Shown one piece after another: positions 48,067-57,158 of a DNA stretch of 64,000 bases (positions are counted from its first letter, which is position 1; each line of letters begins with the position of its first letter). Source of the DNA: an uncultured Tolumonas sp. (GTDB lineage: Bacteria > Pseudomonadota > Gammaproteobacteria > Enterobacterales > Aeromonadaceae); assembly GCF_963556105.2 (NCBI RefSeq), contig NZ_OY829945.1, forward strand, positions 136,501 to 200,500. Direction: 5' to 3'. Under the pieces are notes generated by a model that worked only from the letters and a program-made list of their open reading frames with translations, ran no database searches and had not been told where the DNA came from. Made by a program: the position numbers and the translations under genes.

Positions 48067-48660
48067 ATGAACCAATCATTAGATATGCAGGCTTTGGAAC
48101 AGGCATTTTTTAACGCCCGCACCTTCAATAAATTCACGTCACAAGCAGTGCCTGATGCACTGATCGCACAACTGTATGACTTGATGAAATGGGGGCCAAC
48201 CTCGATGAACTGCCAACCGGGTCATTATGTGTTTATTAAGAGTCAGCAAGCGAAACAACGACTTAAGAGTGCGCTGATGCCGGGAAATCAGGATAAAACC
48301 ATGGCGGCACCCGCGACGGTGATTGTTGCCTTCGACACGCAATTTTATAAACACCTGCCGCTGCAATTTCCGGCTAATCCGAACGCGCAAGCGATGTTCG
48401 AAGCCAACCCGGAACTGAGTAAGACTACGGCGCTGAGAAACGGCACCTTACAAGGTGGCTATCTCATTCTGGCGGCTCGCATGTTGGGTCTGGATTGTGG
48501 CCCAATGAGTGGATTTAATAATCAGGCAGTGGATGCCGAGTTTTTCCCCGATGGCCGCTACAAATCGAATTTTCTGATCAATATCGGCTATGGTGACGCC
48601 TCAGGAAATTATCCGCGAGGGCCAAGGCTCGCGTTTGCTGATGCGGTGGACATTATTTAA
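48067..48660 (+). CDS. RutE-like malonic semialdehyde reductase / nitroreductase
   Basis: A 197-residue flavin-dependent nitroreductase-fold protein. FFNARTFNKF, LYDLMKWGPTSMNCQPGHYVF and LGLDCGPMSGFNNQAVD are all shared with E. coli RutE (196 residues). RutE reduces malonic semialdehyde to 3-hydroxypropionate in uracil breakdown, but no other rut genes are near, so it may act in general aldehyde clearance. The ATG at 48067 is preferred over an upstream in-frame start (GGAG precedes it). Confidence 0.85.
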   Translation: MNQSLDMQALEQAFFNARTFNKFTSQAVPDALIAQLYDLMKWGPTSMNCQPGHYVFIKSQQAKQRLKSALMPGNQDKTMAAPATVIVAFDTQFYKHLPLQFPANPNAQAMFEANPELSKTTALRNGTLQGGYLILAARMLGLDCGPMSGFNNQAVDAEFFPDGRYKSNFLINIGYGDASGNYPRGPRLAFADAVDII

Positions 48661-48689
48661 TTTATCACCTGTCGCTGCGGAGAATCGTC

Positions 48690-49142
48690 ATGGCTACTAA
48701 TACGATCCTGCTTCATCGTGTATTTCGCTCAACAGCAGAAAAACTCTATCGCGCCTTTCTGGATGCAGATGCGTTGGTCAAATGGCTGCCACCGAATGGC
48801 TTTACCGCCAAAGTGCAGCATCTGGATGCTCAGGTTGGCGGCAGTTATCACATGTCGTTTACCAACTTTACCACCGGAGATAGCCACGCCTTTGGCGGCG
48901 AATATATCGCGCTGATCCCGCATGAATGTATTCAATACACCGACAAGTTTGACGATCCGAATTTACCCGGCGACATGCGAACGACCATTACCTTTAAACC
49001 GGTATTTTGCGGCACAGAGGTGTATATCGAACAGATCGGGGTGCCGGAAGTGATCCCGGTTGAAGCCTGTTATCTCGGCTGGCAAGAATCGCTCATTTTG
49101 CTGGCCAAGCTGGTCGAAGCCGAGGTGACTAACGAACCCTAA
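48690..49142 (+). CDS. SRPBCC/AHSA1-like domain protein
   Basis: A 150-residue protein of the START-like AHSA1 family (activator of Hsp90 ATPase homologue 1-like). Recognisable start: LHRVFRSTAEKLYRAFLDADALVKWLPPNGF. The family binds hydrophobic ligands in a cavity; no specific role is known. It follows the RutE-like gene by 29 bases and may share its transcript. Confidence 0.85.
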   Translation: MATNTILLHRVFRSTAEKLYRAFLDADALVKWLPPNGFTAKVQHLDAQVGGSYHMSFTNFTTGDSHAFGGEYIALIPHECIQYTDKFDDPNLPGDMRTTITFKPVFCGTEVYIEQIGVPEVIPVEACYLGWQESLILLAKLVEAEVTNEP

Positions 49143-49152
49143 GCGGCAGACC

Positions 49153-50172
49153 TCAAGCTGATTGGTGCATTACTGATGTCAGTGTATTGATGATTGACGG
49201 CATGCTTGCCCGCATCAGCTCAACAAAACGACGTAATTTGGCCGGATAAAAACGGGCGTACGGATAGACGATATACACTGGCAATGGGGCTGCTTGCCAT
49301 TCTGGCAGCAGATGCACCAAACGCCCGCGCGCTATCTCTTCTGATAATAACCAGGCTGAGCCAACACATACGCCTAACCCGGTGACAGCGGTACTGCGTA
49401 AGGCATACAAGCTGTCGGTGCTCATGCGTGGCTGGATCGGAATGCGCTGAGTCTCACCGGTTTTTGTATGGGTCAGCGTAATGTCATTACGGTAGTAAGT
49501 TTGCAAGGCTAACCACGGCAAGTTGGTTAACTCGTAGGCATGTGTCGGTAGCTCGGCGCCGGCGAGTAAGGCTGGCGATGCGGCCACGATGCGCGGTACT
49601 TCGGCGAGTTTGATCGCTACCATCGCCGGATCACGCACTTCGCCCACCTGAATAGCACAGTCGATCCCGGCAGCAATAAAGTCGGCTATCGCCCGATCAT
49701 CGTGCAACAGCCACTCGACGCTGATTTTTTTATGCTGCCGCAGAAAATCAGCCAGTGGCGCAACTAACACTTCCTGCCCAAACGCATGCGGCGCGAGCAC
49801 GCGCAACAGGCCTTCCGGTTCCTCATTATCGCCTCGTAATTCAGATTCGAAAGATGCCCAGGTTGCCAGTAACTCTTTTGCCCGGGCAAAACAGCGTTCG
49901 CCGTCTTCAGTCAGCCGCATCATATGGGTGGAACGTTGCAACAATCGCACTCCCAGTGATTGCTCAAAGGTTTTTAAGCGGCGGCTGATGGTGGGTTGAG
50001 TGGTGTGCATCTGGGCTGCGGCGGCAGACAAGCTGCCCGCTTCGACAATGCGCACAAACGTGTTCAGTAGCTCAAGGCGGTCGGTTAAACCATGGGGGAC
50101 GGTGTTGGCTGGATGTGAAGTTGCGGTACTCTCTGCCGGTTTGTTCATCGGGCCCCCGATTTGAATGGTCAT
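49153..50172 (-). CDS. LysR-family transcriptional regulator
   Basis: A 339-residue regulator. The HTH is FVRIVEAGSLSAAAAQMHTTQPTISRRLKTFEQSLGVRLLQR (about residues 40-80), followed by a substrate-binding-like effector domain. It is divergent from an MFS exporter gene (98 bases between the starts) and probably controls it. An alternative start at ATG 50148 (MNKPAES) follows GGGGG and cannot be excluded. Confidence 0.9.
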   Translation of the reverse strand: MTIQIGGPMNKPAESTATSHPANTVPHGLTDRLELLNTFVRIVEAGSLSAAAAQMHTTQPTISRRLKTFEQSLGVRLLQRSTHMMRLTEDGERCFARAKELLATWASFESELRGDNEEPEGLLRVLAPHAFGQEVLVAPLADFLRQHKKISVEWLLHDDRAIADFIAAGIDCAIQVGEVRDPAMVAIKLAEVPRIVAASPALLAGAELPTHAYELTNLPWLALQTYYRNDITLTHTKTGETQRIPIQPRMSTDSLYALRSTAVTGLGVCVGSAWLLSEEIARGRLVHLLPEWQAAPLPVYIVYPYARFYPAKLRRFVELMRASMPSIINTLTSVMHQSA

Positions 50173-50270
50173 ACGTTAAATGTATAACAAATGTGCAAAG
50201 CGTGGTACTACACCGCGAGCTATTCCTTGCGCAAACTGATATGCAAGGTTTAACTCATCAGGTGAATATC

Positions 50271-51566
50271 ATGACTTCCATACAGAATATGAATGCGAAC
50301 GATAAAATTACGCAACAACAAACAATATCCGTCAATGCTGGGGCTGCGGTACAACGTCATCTCAAAACATCGTTGATCTTTTTATTGGCAACCGGCGCCG
50401 GGTTGGCGGTGGCCTCGTTGTATTACAGTCAACCCATGCTCGGTGTGCTGGGGGCGAGTATCGGTGCTTCCGATCGGGCCGTTGGTTTGGTACCAACGCT
50501 GACACAATTGGGTTACGCATTGGGTATTTTATTATTGGCGCCACTGGGCGATCGTTATGATCGGCGACGGATTATTTTGATTAAAGGTGTTGTGCTGCTG
50601 ATGGCATTATTGGCGGCGGCCTGTGCGCCGGGTATCGGTCTGTTATTAGTCGCGAGTCTGCTTATCGGGTTGTCAGCCACCATGGCGCAGGATATCGTAC
50701 CTGCCGCAGCGACACTGGCGCCGGAGGCTCATCGCGGCAAGGTCGTCGGCACGGTAATGACCGGTTTATTGCTGGGTATTTTGTTGTCTCGCGTGGTCAG
50801 CGGTTTTGTCGCCGATCATTTTGGCTGGCGGAGCATGTTCGTGGCGGCGGCCATCAGCATTGCTCTGAGCTTGGTGGCGATCTGGCGTGGGTTGCCCAAT
50901 TTCAAACCGACGACACAATTATCGTATTCTGCCTTATTAGGTTCGCTGGCAGGTCTTTGGTTGCAACATAGTGCACTGCGACGTGCCGCTATGGCGCAGG
51001 GTCTGATCTCTATCGGTTTTAGTGCATTCTGGTCGACGCTGGCCGTGATGCTGCATGCAGCCCCTTTTCATTTGGGAAGCGCTGCGGCAGGGGCGTTTGG
51101 TTTAGCGGGTGCGGCAGGCGCCTTGGCGGCACCGATTGCTGGGCGCATTGCCGATCGTCGCGGCCCCGAGCTGGTCACCAGGGTTGGCATTGCGCTGGTG
51201 GCGTTATCTTTTGCGGCGATGATTTTCTTACCGCTGTTAACGGTGCCGGCTCAGCTTTGGCTGCTGGTGGTTAGCGCAATTGGTTTTGATCTGGGGGTAC
51301 AAGCCACATTGATTGCCCATCAGACTATTGTGTACAGCATTGACCCTGGTGCGCGCAGCCGGCTGAATGCCGTATTGTTTGTCGGTATGTTTATTGGCAT
51401 GGCGATCGGGGCCGCAGCGGGCAGTTTGTTGCTGGCGCAATGGGGTTGGCGTGCGGTGACTGTGTTAGCGATCACCTCGACGCTGATGGCATTGCTCGTG
51501 CGGTTGTGGCCAAAAACGTTAACAGTTAGCCCAAAAGCAGCGGATAAGTTGCAACAATTGGGCTGA
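50271..51566 (+). CDS. MFS transporter, DHA1 family
   Basis: A 431-residue protein with about 12 membrane segments. MFS motif A is GDRYDRRRIILIKGV, preceded by TQLGYALGILLLAPL. It resembles AraJ/YdhP-type exporters. The ATG at 50271 lies 5 bases after AGGTGA; an in-frame ATG 30 bases upstream is less likely. Divergent from the LysR gene, its probable regulator. Confidence 0.86.
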   Translation: MTSIQNMNANDKITQQQTISVNAGAAVQRHLKTSLIFLLATGAGLAVASLYYSQPMLGVLGASIGASDRAVGLVPTLTQLGYALGILLLAPLGDRYDRRRIILIKGVVLLMALLAAACAPGIGLLLVASLLIGLSATMAQDIVPAAATLAPEAHRGKVVGTVMTGLLLGILLSRVVSGFVADHFGWRSMFVAAAISIALSLVAIWRGLPNFKPTTQLSYSALLGSLAGLWLQHSALRRAAMAQGLISIGFSAFWSTLAVMLHAAPFHLGSAAAGAFGLAGAAGALAAPIAGRIADRRGPELVTRVGIALVALSFAAMIFLPLLTVPAQLWLLVVSAIGFDLGVQATLIAHQTIVYSIDPGARSRLNAVLFVGMFIGMAIGAAAGSLLLAQWGWRAVTVLAITSTLMALLVRLWPKTLTVSPKAADKLQQLG

Positions 51567-51622
51567 TGATCTGAGCACCGATAAACGCTGAGCCGGGGAT
51601 GTATGTCAGCCGCCATGGCATC

Positions 51623-53839
51623 CTAATAACGGCTTAGCGTGCTACAGTCCGTTTCGGGTGATACATCAAGCGAAGAGTCATAACTATGGTAACGATTTTT
51701 ACCTGCCTGTTTGGCTTGATACATCGCCTGATCGGCTTGTGCTAACAGGTGTTCAGCCGAGATATTTTCCGATTGTGGATAAAGGGTGAGGCCAATGCTG
51801 GCGCTGACTTTAAGCTGCAGATCATCGATCAGAATAGTTTTTGAAATGACATGCAATAGTCGTTTTACTAAATGCAGTGAGTGACTGAGCTCCTTACTGA
51901 CATTGAGTAACGCGACAAATTCATCACCACCGATACGGGCCACCGTATCGGTTTCCCGTAAGGTTTTTTTCATCTGTCCGGCGACCGCCATCAACAACTG
52001 ATCTCCCACGGCATGTCCGTAGGTGTCATTGATTTGTTTAAAACCATCGAGGTCGATATACGCGACGGCCAGTAGATTATCGGTTTGCTGGCATTGTTGC
52101 ATGGCCAGCACTAATTTATCGGTCAGTAATTTGCGGTTAGGTAAGCCTGTCAGCAAATCATAATAGGCCTGTTGTTCCAGCTGTTTTTCATGTTGTTTTT
52201 GATGGGAAATATCTGACGCCAGACAGACGTAGTGATGAGTCTCATTATTCTCATTTTTGACAGCACTGATGGTTTGCAGCTCCGCAAATATCTCGCCATT
52301 TTTGCGCCGGTTCCAGATCTCGCCACTCCAATGTCCTTCCTGCAGTAGCTGTTGCCAGAAGCTCTTATAGAATTGTTGGTCGTGATAACCCGATTGCAGA
52401 ATACGTGGATTTTTACCTAAAACCTCGGTTTCGCTATAACCGGTAATATCGGTAAAAGCTTTGTTGACCTGCACAATACTGCCATCGGTTTCGGTGATCA
52501 AAATAGCCTCTTTGGCTTCAATAAAGACACTGGCCGCGAGCGATAATTTCTCTTCGTTTCGCTTTTGTTCTGTAATGTCGCTGAAACTGCTGATCACCGC
52601 ATAAGGTTGGGGTTCATCCAGCCGGAATAGTGGTTGGCTATTCACACTGAGCCAGGCAATGCGGTGCTCAAATTGAATACCCATGATGAAATTACGGATC
52701 GCTTTGCCAGAACGAATGCATTGCTGGCTGGGGTGTTCACTCAGTGGTAATGGTTTTCCGTTTTCGTCGCAACGTTGCCAAGTGAGCGAAGAGAGTTTTT
52801 TACCTAATAACTGTGATTTATTGACGCCAAAAATGGCGCACGCCTCTTCATTGACGGCAATGATTTGGTGTTGGGTATCTTGCAAAATACAACCGACCGG
52901 CAGACTGTCATGTAATGCGCGGTAACGGGCTTCGCTTTCCCGCAATTGTAGTTCGGCCAGTTTGCTGGTGGTGATGTCCTGATGTGTCCCCGCCATTAAT
53001 AAAGGGTGCCCTTGAGTATCTCGTTCCAGCACTTGGCCGCGGCTTAATACCCAGATCCAGTGTTCTTGTTTATGCCGCATGCGTAATTCACATTCGTAAT
53101 AATCAAGCTCACCGGCAAAATGTTGTGCCAATAACATGTCGGCTTTTGCTACATCATCGGGGTGAACAAAACGCCGCCAGACATACATATCGAATGGGGC
53201 GATCTCAGCCAGTGTGTAGCCTATCATTTCTGCCCAGCGGTTATTCAGGACGGCGGTGCCAGCCGGAATGTTCCACTCCCAGGTGCCAGCACGGGTGCCG
53301 GTAATGATATTTTCTAAGCGTTGACGTTTAGCGCGAAGTTCCTCTTCCGCCTGAATGCGTTCAGTAATGTCATAAATCGTCGAATAGAGAAAATGTTGGT
53401 CATCAATGACGATCGGGCCGGAATGTACCTCTACCTGACGAATTTCCCCTGACGCTAACCGATGTGGAAACAAAAAGAAGGAGCGGCGTTCTGCCAACGC
53501 GTGGGCCATTTCCTGTTTGATCTGCTCTTGGGTCAAGCAGTTAATATCACTGATCGCCAGTTGTAATAGTTGCGCGCGAGGATAGCCATAGAATTTTTCT
53601 GCCGCCAGATTGGCATTTTCAATGTGCCCACTCGTGGGGTCAATCAGCAGGATCGGCGTTTTGGCTTGCTCGAAAAACAGCCGATAACTGTTTTTGGTCT
53701 GCAGCTGTAGATATTCGCTGAGCTCGGTTAAGAGTGGTAATAACTCGGCTACCTGCCCGAGTTGGGCCGCTACTGCGTGTGTGAGTGCCGTGATCCGGTC
53801 ATGCAGTTCGACGGGGTCATGAAAAATGGAATGACGCAT
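51623..53839 (-). CDS. multi-PAS GGDEF diguanylate cyclase
   Basis: A 738-residue cytoplasmic-looking protein. Four PAS/PAC modules run from about residue 40 to 565 (YRLFFEQAKTPILLIDP; IITGTRAGTWEWNI; LHDSLPVGCILQD; VFIEAKEAILITETDGSIVQVNKAF), each ending in a PAC-like ITE/DIS segment. Then GGDEF (RIGGDEFVALL near 645) with RETD five residues before it, the inhibitory I-site. No EAL domain and no membrane segment is seen. The start at 53837-53839 is chosen because GGAGG lies six bases upstream; an ATG two codons earlier would abut this GGAGG. Confidence 0.9.
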   Translation of the reverse strand: MRHSIFHDPVELHDRITALTHAVAAQLGQVAELLPLLTELSEYLQLQTKNSYRLFFEQAKTPILLIDPTSGHIENANLAAEKFYGYPRAQLLQLAISDINCLTQEQIKQEMAHALAERRSFFLFPHRLASGEIRQVEVHSGPIVIDDQHFLYSTIYDITERIQAEEELRAKRQRLENIITGTRAGTWEWNIPAGTAVLNNRWAEMIGYTLAEIAPFDMYVWRRFVHPDDVAKADMLLAQHFAGELDYYECELRMRHKQEHWIWVLSRGQVLERDTQGHPLLMAGTHQDITTSKLAELQLRESEARYRALHDSLPVGCILQDTQHQIIAVNEEACAIFGVNKSQLLGKKLSSLTWQRCDENGKPLPLSEHPSQQCIRSGKAIRNFIMGIQFEHRIAWLSVNSQPLFRLDEPQPYAVISSFSDITEQKRNEEKLSLAASVFIEAKEAILITETDGSIVQVNKAFTDITGYSETEVLGKNPRILQSGYHDQQFYKSFWQQLLQEGHWSGEIWNRRKNGEIFAELQTISAVKNENNETHHYVCLASDISHQKQHEKQLEQQAYYDLLTGLPNRKLLTDKLVLAMQQCQQTDNLLAVAYIDLDGFKQINDTYGHAVGDQLLMAVAGQMKKTLRETDTVARIGGDEFVALLNVSKELSHSLHLVKRLLHVISKTILIDDLQLKVSASIGLTLYPQSENISAEHLLAQADQAMYQAKQAGKNRYHSYDSSLDVSPETDCSTLSRY

Positions 53840-54277
53840 GACCATCCTCCGGAGTGCTGGTCGTCGGCGTATACCATTTACCATAGCACTTTACCGTCTG
53901 GCTGCCAGAAAGCATGCGCCTTTATTGAGTCTATTTTTACATATGAAGCACTTTTCTTTCGTTATAAGAACAGGTGCTTGCGGGTAGTTTATACCGCCGT
54001 CGTATATTGGGTTCACAGCCCAGCTCTTTTGATATTGTGCGAGATCGATAGTGAGGGAGAAATTCATGTTGCAATGGAAGTGATTTGGTATACCGAGAAT
54101 GACAACTTTATTTGCACGGTCGAGGAGAACAAAGCTTAGTTACCGATATCACCGGTTTATAAATCAATGTGGCGCAGGTAACTAAACCTAATAATGACAC
54201 CGAGATAGTCAAGTAAAATTCACCCCCATCGATAGCAATCAGTTTTTCACCTTACTGCACTCGTTTTATGAAAAAAA

Positions 54278-54294
54278 TACACAATCAAGTGTAA
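54278..54294. promoter_or_regulatory. TACAC-N6-GTGTA inverted repeat upstream of porin gene
   Basis: An inverted repeat about 375 bases before lamB-like. Its half-sites match the two tandem repeats upstream of the chemoreceptor gene at 63236-63274. Spacing is one base shorter. Confidence 0.4.
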
Positions 54295-54421
54295 CTAGTC
54301 ATTTGTGTTCATTTTCATTTTTTTCCTCTGACCAAATCTACTTTGCTGTAGTCGTTTTCGAGCCAAAAATTTCTTTTCATCCTCAGCTTAAAGCTCTATT
54401 GCCATCTTTTTTACACAAAAT

Positions 54422-54433
54422 GTAAGCGTTTAC
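54422..54433. promoter_or_regulatory. LacI/GalR-family-type operator
   Basis: GTAAGCGTTTAC is a palindrome with a central CG, the form used by LacI/GalR-family repressors (GTAANCGNTTAC). It lies 150 bases upstream of the porin -10. No LacI-family gene is in the window; galactan operons elsewhere are controlled by such a protein (GanR). Confidence 0.5.
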
Positions 54434-54534
54434 CCAATGGTTTCTGGGGTTGTTTGTAATCGGTATCATTTATTTTTGTTTTATATTTAATTGATTTATA
54501 TGGTTTTATTTTTGTGGTTTTTGGTTGATTGTAT

Positions 54535-54561
54535 TTTTGTGAGATGCGTCTACTCACAAAA
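54535..54561. promoter_or_regulatory. inverted repeat covering the porin -35 region
   Basis: TTTTGTGAG (54535-54543) and CTCACAAAA (54553-54561) form a perfect 9-bp inverted repeat, nine bases apart. It covers the -35 position of the promoter whose -10 is TATAAT at 54576-54581. TGTGA-N11-TCACA is too wide for a standard CRP site. Confidence 0.5.
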
Positions 54562-54575
54562 TTTGCGTTAAACTC

Positions 54576-54581
54576 TATAAT
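54576..54581 (+). promoter_or_regulatory. -10 element of the porin promoter
   Basis: A consensus TATAAT 86 bases before the ATG. No -35 match 17 bases upstream (CTCACA), which suggests an activator-dependent promoter. Confidence 0.5.
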
Positions 54582-54667
54582 TGCTGCGTTTTTAGTGAAA
54601 ATAGTTACACAAAGTTAGTTTTTAGCTGTCACTAACAATCAAAAAACCAAAGCATAAGGAAAACAGA

Positions 54668-55930
54668 ATGAACGCTAAATGGATTCCATTGTCTGCTGCG
54701 ATAGCATTGGCATTAGGTTCTGCAGCCGCATCAGCCGCGACTACCGATTTTCATGGTTATCTACGTGGTGGTGTAGGTTCATCAACCAATGAAGGTGGCA
54801 CTAAAAGTGGTAGTGAATTTAATAAAACCAAGTTAGGCCGTTTGGGTAATGAGTTTGATACCTACGGTGAAGTAGAGCTCGGTCAGGAAGTTTTTAATAA
54901 AGATGGCAAATCTTTTTATGTAGACTCCATGCTGGCCATGGATTCTGCCGGTACTGGCAATAATGAAAACACGAAAGACAACACCGCCAATTTCGGGTTG
55001 AAACAACTGAATGTGCAAGCGAAAGGGTTGATTGCAGCTGCTCCAGAAGCTGTTCTTTGGGCTGGTAAGCGTTTCTATCAGCGCCATGATTTGCACATCA
55101 TTGACACCAAATACTGGAACGTTTCTGGTTATGGTGCAGGTGTGGAAAAGATCAAAGCCGGTCAGGGGGATTTATCTACCGCGTGGATCCGCGATGACGC
55201 GAACGGGCTGAATATCAATTATGCCGATGTTCGTTACGCTGGTTTATCACCTTGGGCAGGTTCCTGGATTGAGCTGGGTGTTGATTATGCAATGCCAAAT
55301 AAATCGGATGCACAAGATAATCCTGATTATGTAAATCCAAGTGGAGATTTTGTTAATTATCAACATGGTACCGATAAAGGTGTCATGTTGACTGCTGAGT
55401 TGAGCCAGCAAATGTTTGGTTTCTGGCCAAAAACTGTATTCCAGTATGCTACCAAAGGTTTGGCGCAAAATATGGTCTCTCAAGGCGGTGGTTGGTACGA
55501 TGCATGGAGCGATAATGAAGAGGCTAAAGGCTTCCGCATTATTAATACAGCAGAAGCACCTATCACTGATAATTTACAGCTGGCGTATGTGCTGACGTAT
55601 GGTAAAACAACCAATATCGATGGTTTTGGTCAGGATCAAAGTCTGGTTTCTGCTGTTGTTCGTCCAATTTATCAATGGGATGACTACAACAAAACCATGT
55701 TGGAACTAGGCTATTTCAGACTGAATAAAGACGCGAGCTGGAATCCAGCTGATGAAGGCGGCAAGAAAGCGACCATTTCGCAAGCTTGGTCTGCGGGTCG
55801 CGGTTTGCTGGCGCGTCCTGAAATTCGCGTTTATACCACTTACATTAAAAATGATAAAGGTGAGACATTTAATAACTCTACCTCAGATCATGATGTTCGT
55901 TTTGGTGTGCAAGCAGAAGCTTGGTGGTAA
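54668..55930 (+). CDS. LamB-type outer-membrane maltoporin-like porin (candidate galacto-oligosaccharide porin)
   Basis: A 420-residue outer-membrane beta-barrel. Signal peptide of 24 residues (ending SAAASA), then TTDFHGYLRGGVGSS, the LamB start, and GNEFDTYGEVELGQEV, KRFYQRHDLHIIDTKYWN and the C-terminal FGVQAEAWW with the terminal aromatic residue. It is slightly shorter than E. coli LamB (446). Being next to GH53 galactanases rather than amylases, it more likely passes galacto-oligosaccharides, like the GanL porins of Dickeya. Specificity is inferred. Confidence 0.9.
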   Translation: MNAKWIPLSAAIALALGSAAASAATTDFHGYLRGGVGSSTNEGGTKSGSEFNKTKLGRLGNEFDTYGEVELGQEVFNKDGKSFYVDSMLAMDSAGTGNNENTKDNTANFGLKQLNVQAKGLIAAAPEAVLWAGKRFYQRHDLHIIDTKYWNVSGYGAGVEKIKAGQGDLSTAWIRDDANGLNINYADVRYAGLSPWAGSWIELGVDYAMPNKSDAQDNPDYVNPSGDFVNYQHGTDKGVMLTAELSQQMFGFWPKTVFQYATKGLAQNMVSQGGGWYDAWSDNEEAKGFRIINTAEAPITDNLQLAYVLTYGKTTNIDGFGQDQSLVSAVVRPIYQWDDYNKTMLELGYFRLNKDASWNPADEGGKKATISQAWSAGRGLLARPEIRVYTTYIKNDKGETFNNSTSDHDVRFGVQAEAWW

Positions 55931-55940
55931 TTGCTGCGAG

Positions 55941-55968
55941 AACAGCCCCTCTATGGGGCTGTTTTTTT
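55941..55968 (+). terminator. terminator after the LamB-type porin gene
   Basis: AACAGCCCC (55941-55949) and GGGGCTGTT (55955-55963) form a 9-bp stem followed by a run of T. It should limit read-through into the MalM-like gene. Confidence 0.92.
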
Positions 55969-56088
55969 ATTTTCTGATTAAATGCAATAAAAATGACGTT
56001 AGTTCACGGTTCCAACATGAGTGATTAACCGATTGGTAAAGTTTGATATGAGTATGCTTGGGTTTATAACCATTAATGGAGTTCCAAT

Positions 56089-57018
56089 ATGAAGTTAGTT
56101 TCTTCGATCGCACTCGTTGTCTGCATTTCGTTAGGTGGTTGCTCTTCATTTGGTTCCGCGATCTCTGGCCCAACCACACTTAAACCGATTTCTGATACCC
56201 ATGAAGCGAATGCAGCACTTAAATTAGCAGTCTCATGCTGTAAGCGATTTTCAGAAATTAAATATAAAGATTTTTCTGAGATTAAAGATAACGATGAGGT
56301 TATCAATGCAAGTAATAATGCATATATTTTCCCTGAGGGAAAAAGTTATTTTTCTGCCTATAAACTGCCACTTAATCGGGGTGATTTTCGTATAACACTC
56401 TCTTCTGTGTTTACTAAGACTGTTTTTGTACCTAAAGTCATATTGTTGGACGGTGAGTTTAATATTACGCGGATTATAGACTCATCTACATTTAATTTTG
56501 AACCGGCAAACTTACTCAATGAAAACCAATTCTCCGGTGTATTCACAATAGATCGTTCTCATTCTGAAAATATTCACAATGAGACATATATGATTATTTA
56601 TACACCTGAAAACAATTTGGCTGCCTCGACAACAATTGATAGTGACGAAATGCGTTATGCACGCGCGCGTTCGTTAGTGGCACCACGTAATGCAAAAGTA
56701 GATATTCCACATTCAGCATGGGGCAATATCAATTTAAAGGTAAATTATTTATCTGATTTGAACTCTAAAAATAATATTTACATTCCACCATCCACTGAAA
56801 AAAATACGTCGTTGAATAAAGCAGTTACATCTGATGTTGCTAGTGGTGTCACTGGCGCTAGACCTGCTATGCTCAAAGAAACCGAAAACTATTACAACGA
56901 GCAGATCAAATTGGCTATCAAGAAAAATGATATTAAAAAGGCCGTTGCTTTATATAAAGAAGCGAAACGATTAGGTTCGCCAACTGCAGAAACGGTATTA
57001 ATTAAAGGGTTGGAATAA
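56089..57018 (+). CDS. MalM-like periplasmic lipoprotein
   Basis: A 309-residue exported protein. Lipobox LGGC with Cys18 marks a probable lipoprotein. The middle region (PLNRGDFRITLSSVFTKTVFVPKVILLDGEF) and the C-terminus (LKETENYYNEQIKLAIKKND and the following KEAKRLGSPTAET) match E. coli MalM, the maltose-operon periplasmic protein of unknown function that follows lamB. Here too it follows a LamB-type porin, 158 bases after it. Low GC compared with its neighbours. A role in sugar uptake is likely but unproved. Confidence 0.82.
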   Translation: MKLVSSIALVVCISLGGCSSFGSAISGPTTLKPISDTHEANAALKLAVSCCKRFSEIKYKDFSEIKDNDEVINASNNAYIFPEGKSYFSAYKLPLNRGDFRITLSSVFTKTVFVPKVILLDGEFNITRIIDSSTFNFEPANLLNENQFSGVFTIDRSHSENIHNETYMIIYTPENNLAASTTIDSDEMRYARARSLVAPRNAKVDIPHSAWGNINLKVNYLSDLNSKNNIYIPPSTEKNTSLNKAVTSDVASGVTGARPAMLKETENYYNEQIKLAIKKNDIKKAVALYKEAKRLGSPTAETVLIKGLE

Positions 57019-57055
57019 AAAGTTATCATCTTTATCTAAATAACCAAATAAAGTC

Positions 57056-57085
57056 AGCACCTTTGCTTTTTAAAAGCAGGTGCTT
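57056..57085 (+). terminator. terminator after the MalM-like gene
   Basis: AGCACCT (57056-57062) pairs with AGGTGCT (57078-57084), with further pairing of GCTTTT/AAAAGC inside, followed by TTCTT. It lies between the MalM-like gene and the first GH53 gene. Confidence 0.7.
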
Positions 57086-57158
57086 TCTTGTCGTATATCT
57101 ATGTTACCAAACTTGAATGCCAATTTATTTTGAGAGTAACGTTCTATAGGGAGTTTTT

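Larger units (their letters stand above)
53840..54667. other. long intergenic region upstream of the LamB-type porin
   Basis: These 828 bases contain no convincing gene; a frame ending at 54139 codes for a plausible short stretch (TENDNFICTVEENKA) but has no credible start. The second half is very AT-rich. It carries a TACAC-N6-GTGTA inverted repeat (54278-54294), a LacI-family-type palindrome (54422-54433), the TTTTGTGAG/CTCACAAAA repeat (54535-54561) and the TATAAT -10 (54576-54581). Confidence 0.55.

Noticed and set aside
47390..53839. Defence island or mobile element in the mixed accessory stretch
   Set aside because: All genes are ordinary metabolic, transport or regulatory families; no integrase, transposase, nuclease or toxin-antitoxin pair is visible.
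53762..54139. 125-residue open frame on the plus strand upstream of the porin gene
   Set aside because: Its first part overlaps the diguanylate cyclase gene antisense, and no start codon with a ribosome site exists in the remaining part. The end (TENDNFICTVEENKA) looks protein-like, but a gene cannot be supported.
54380..54395. MalT box upstream of the LamB-type porin
   Set aside because: GAGGATGA on the minus strand only partly resembles the MalT box, and no paired copies are seen.
54537..54557. TGTGA...TCACA as a CRP site upstream of the porin
   Set aside because: The half-sites are 11 bases apart; CRP needs 6. Kept only as an inverted repeat of unknown use.
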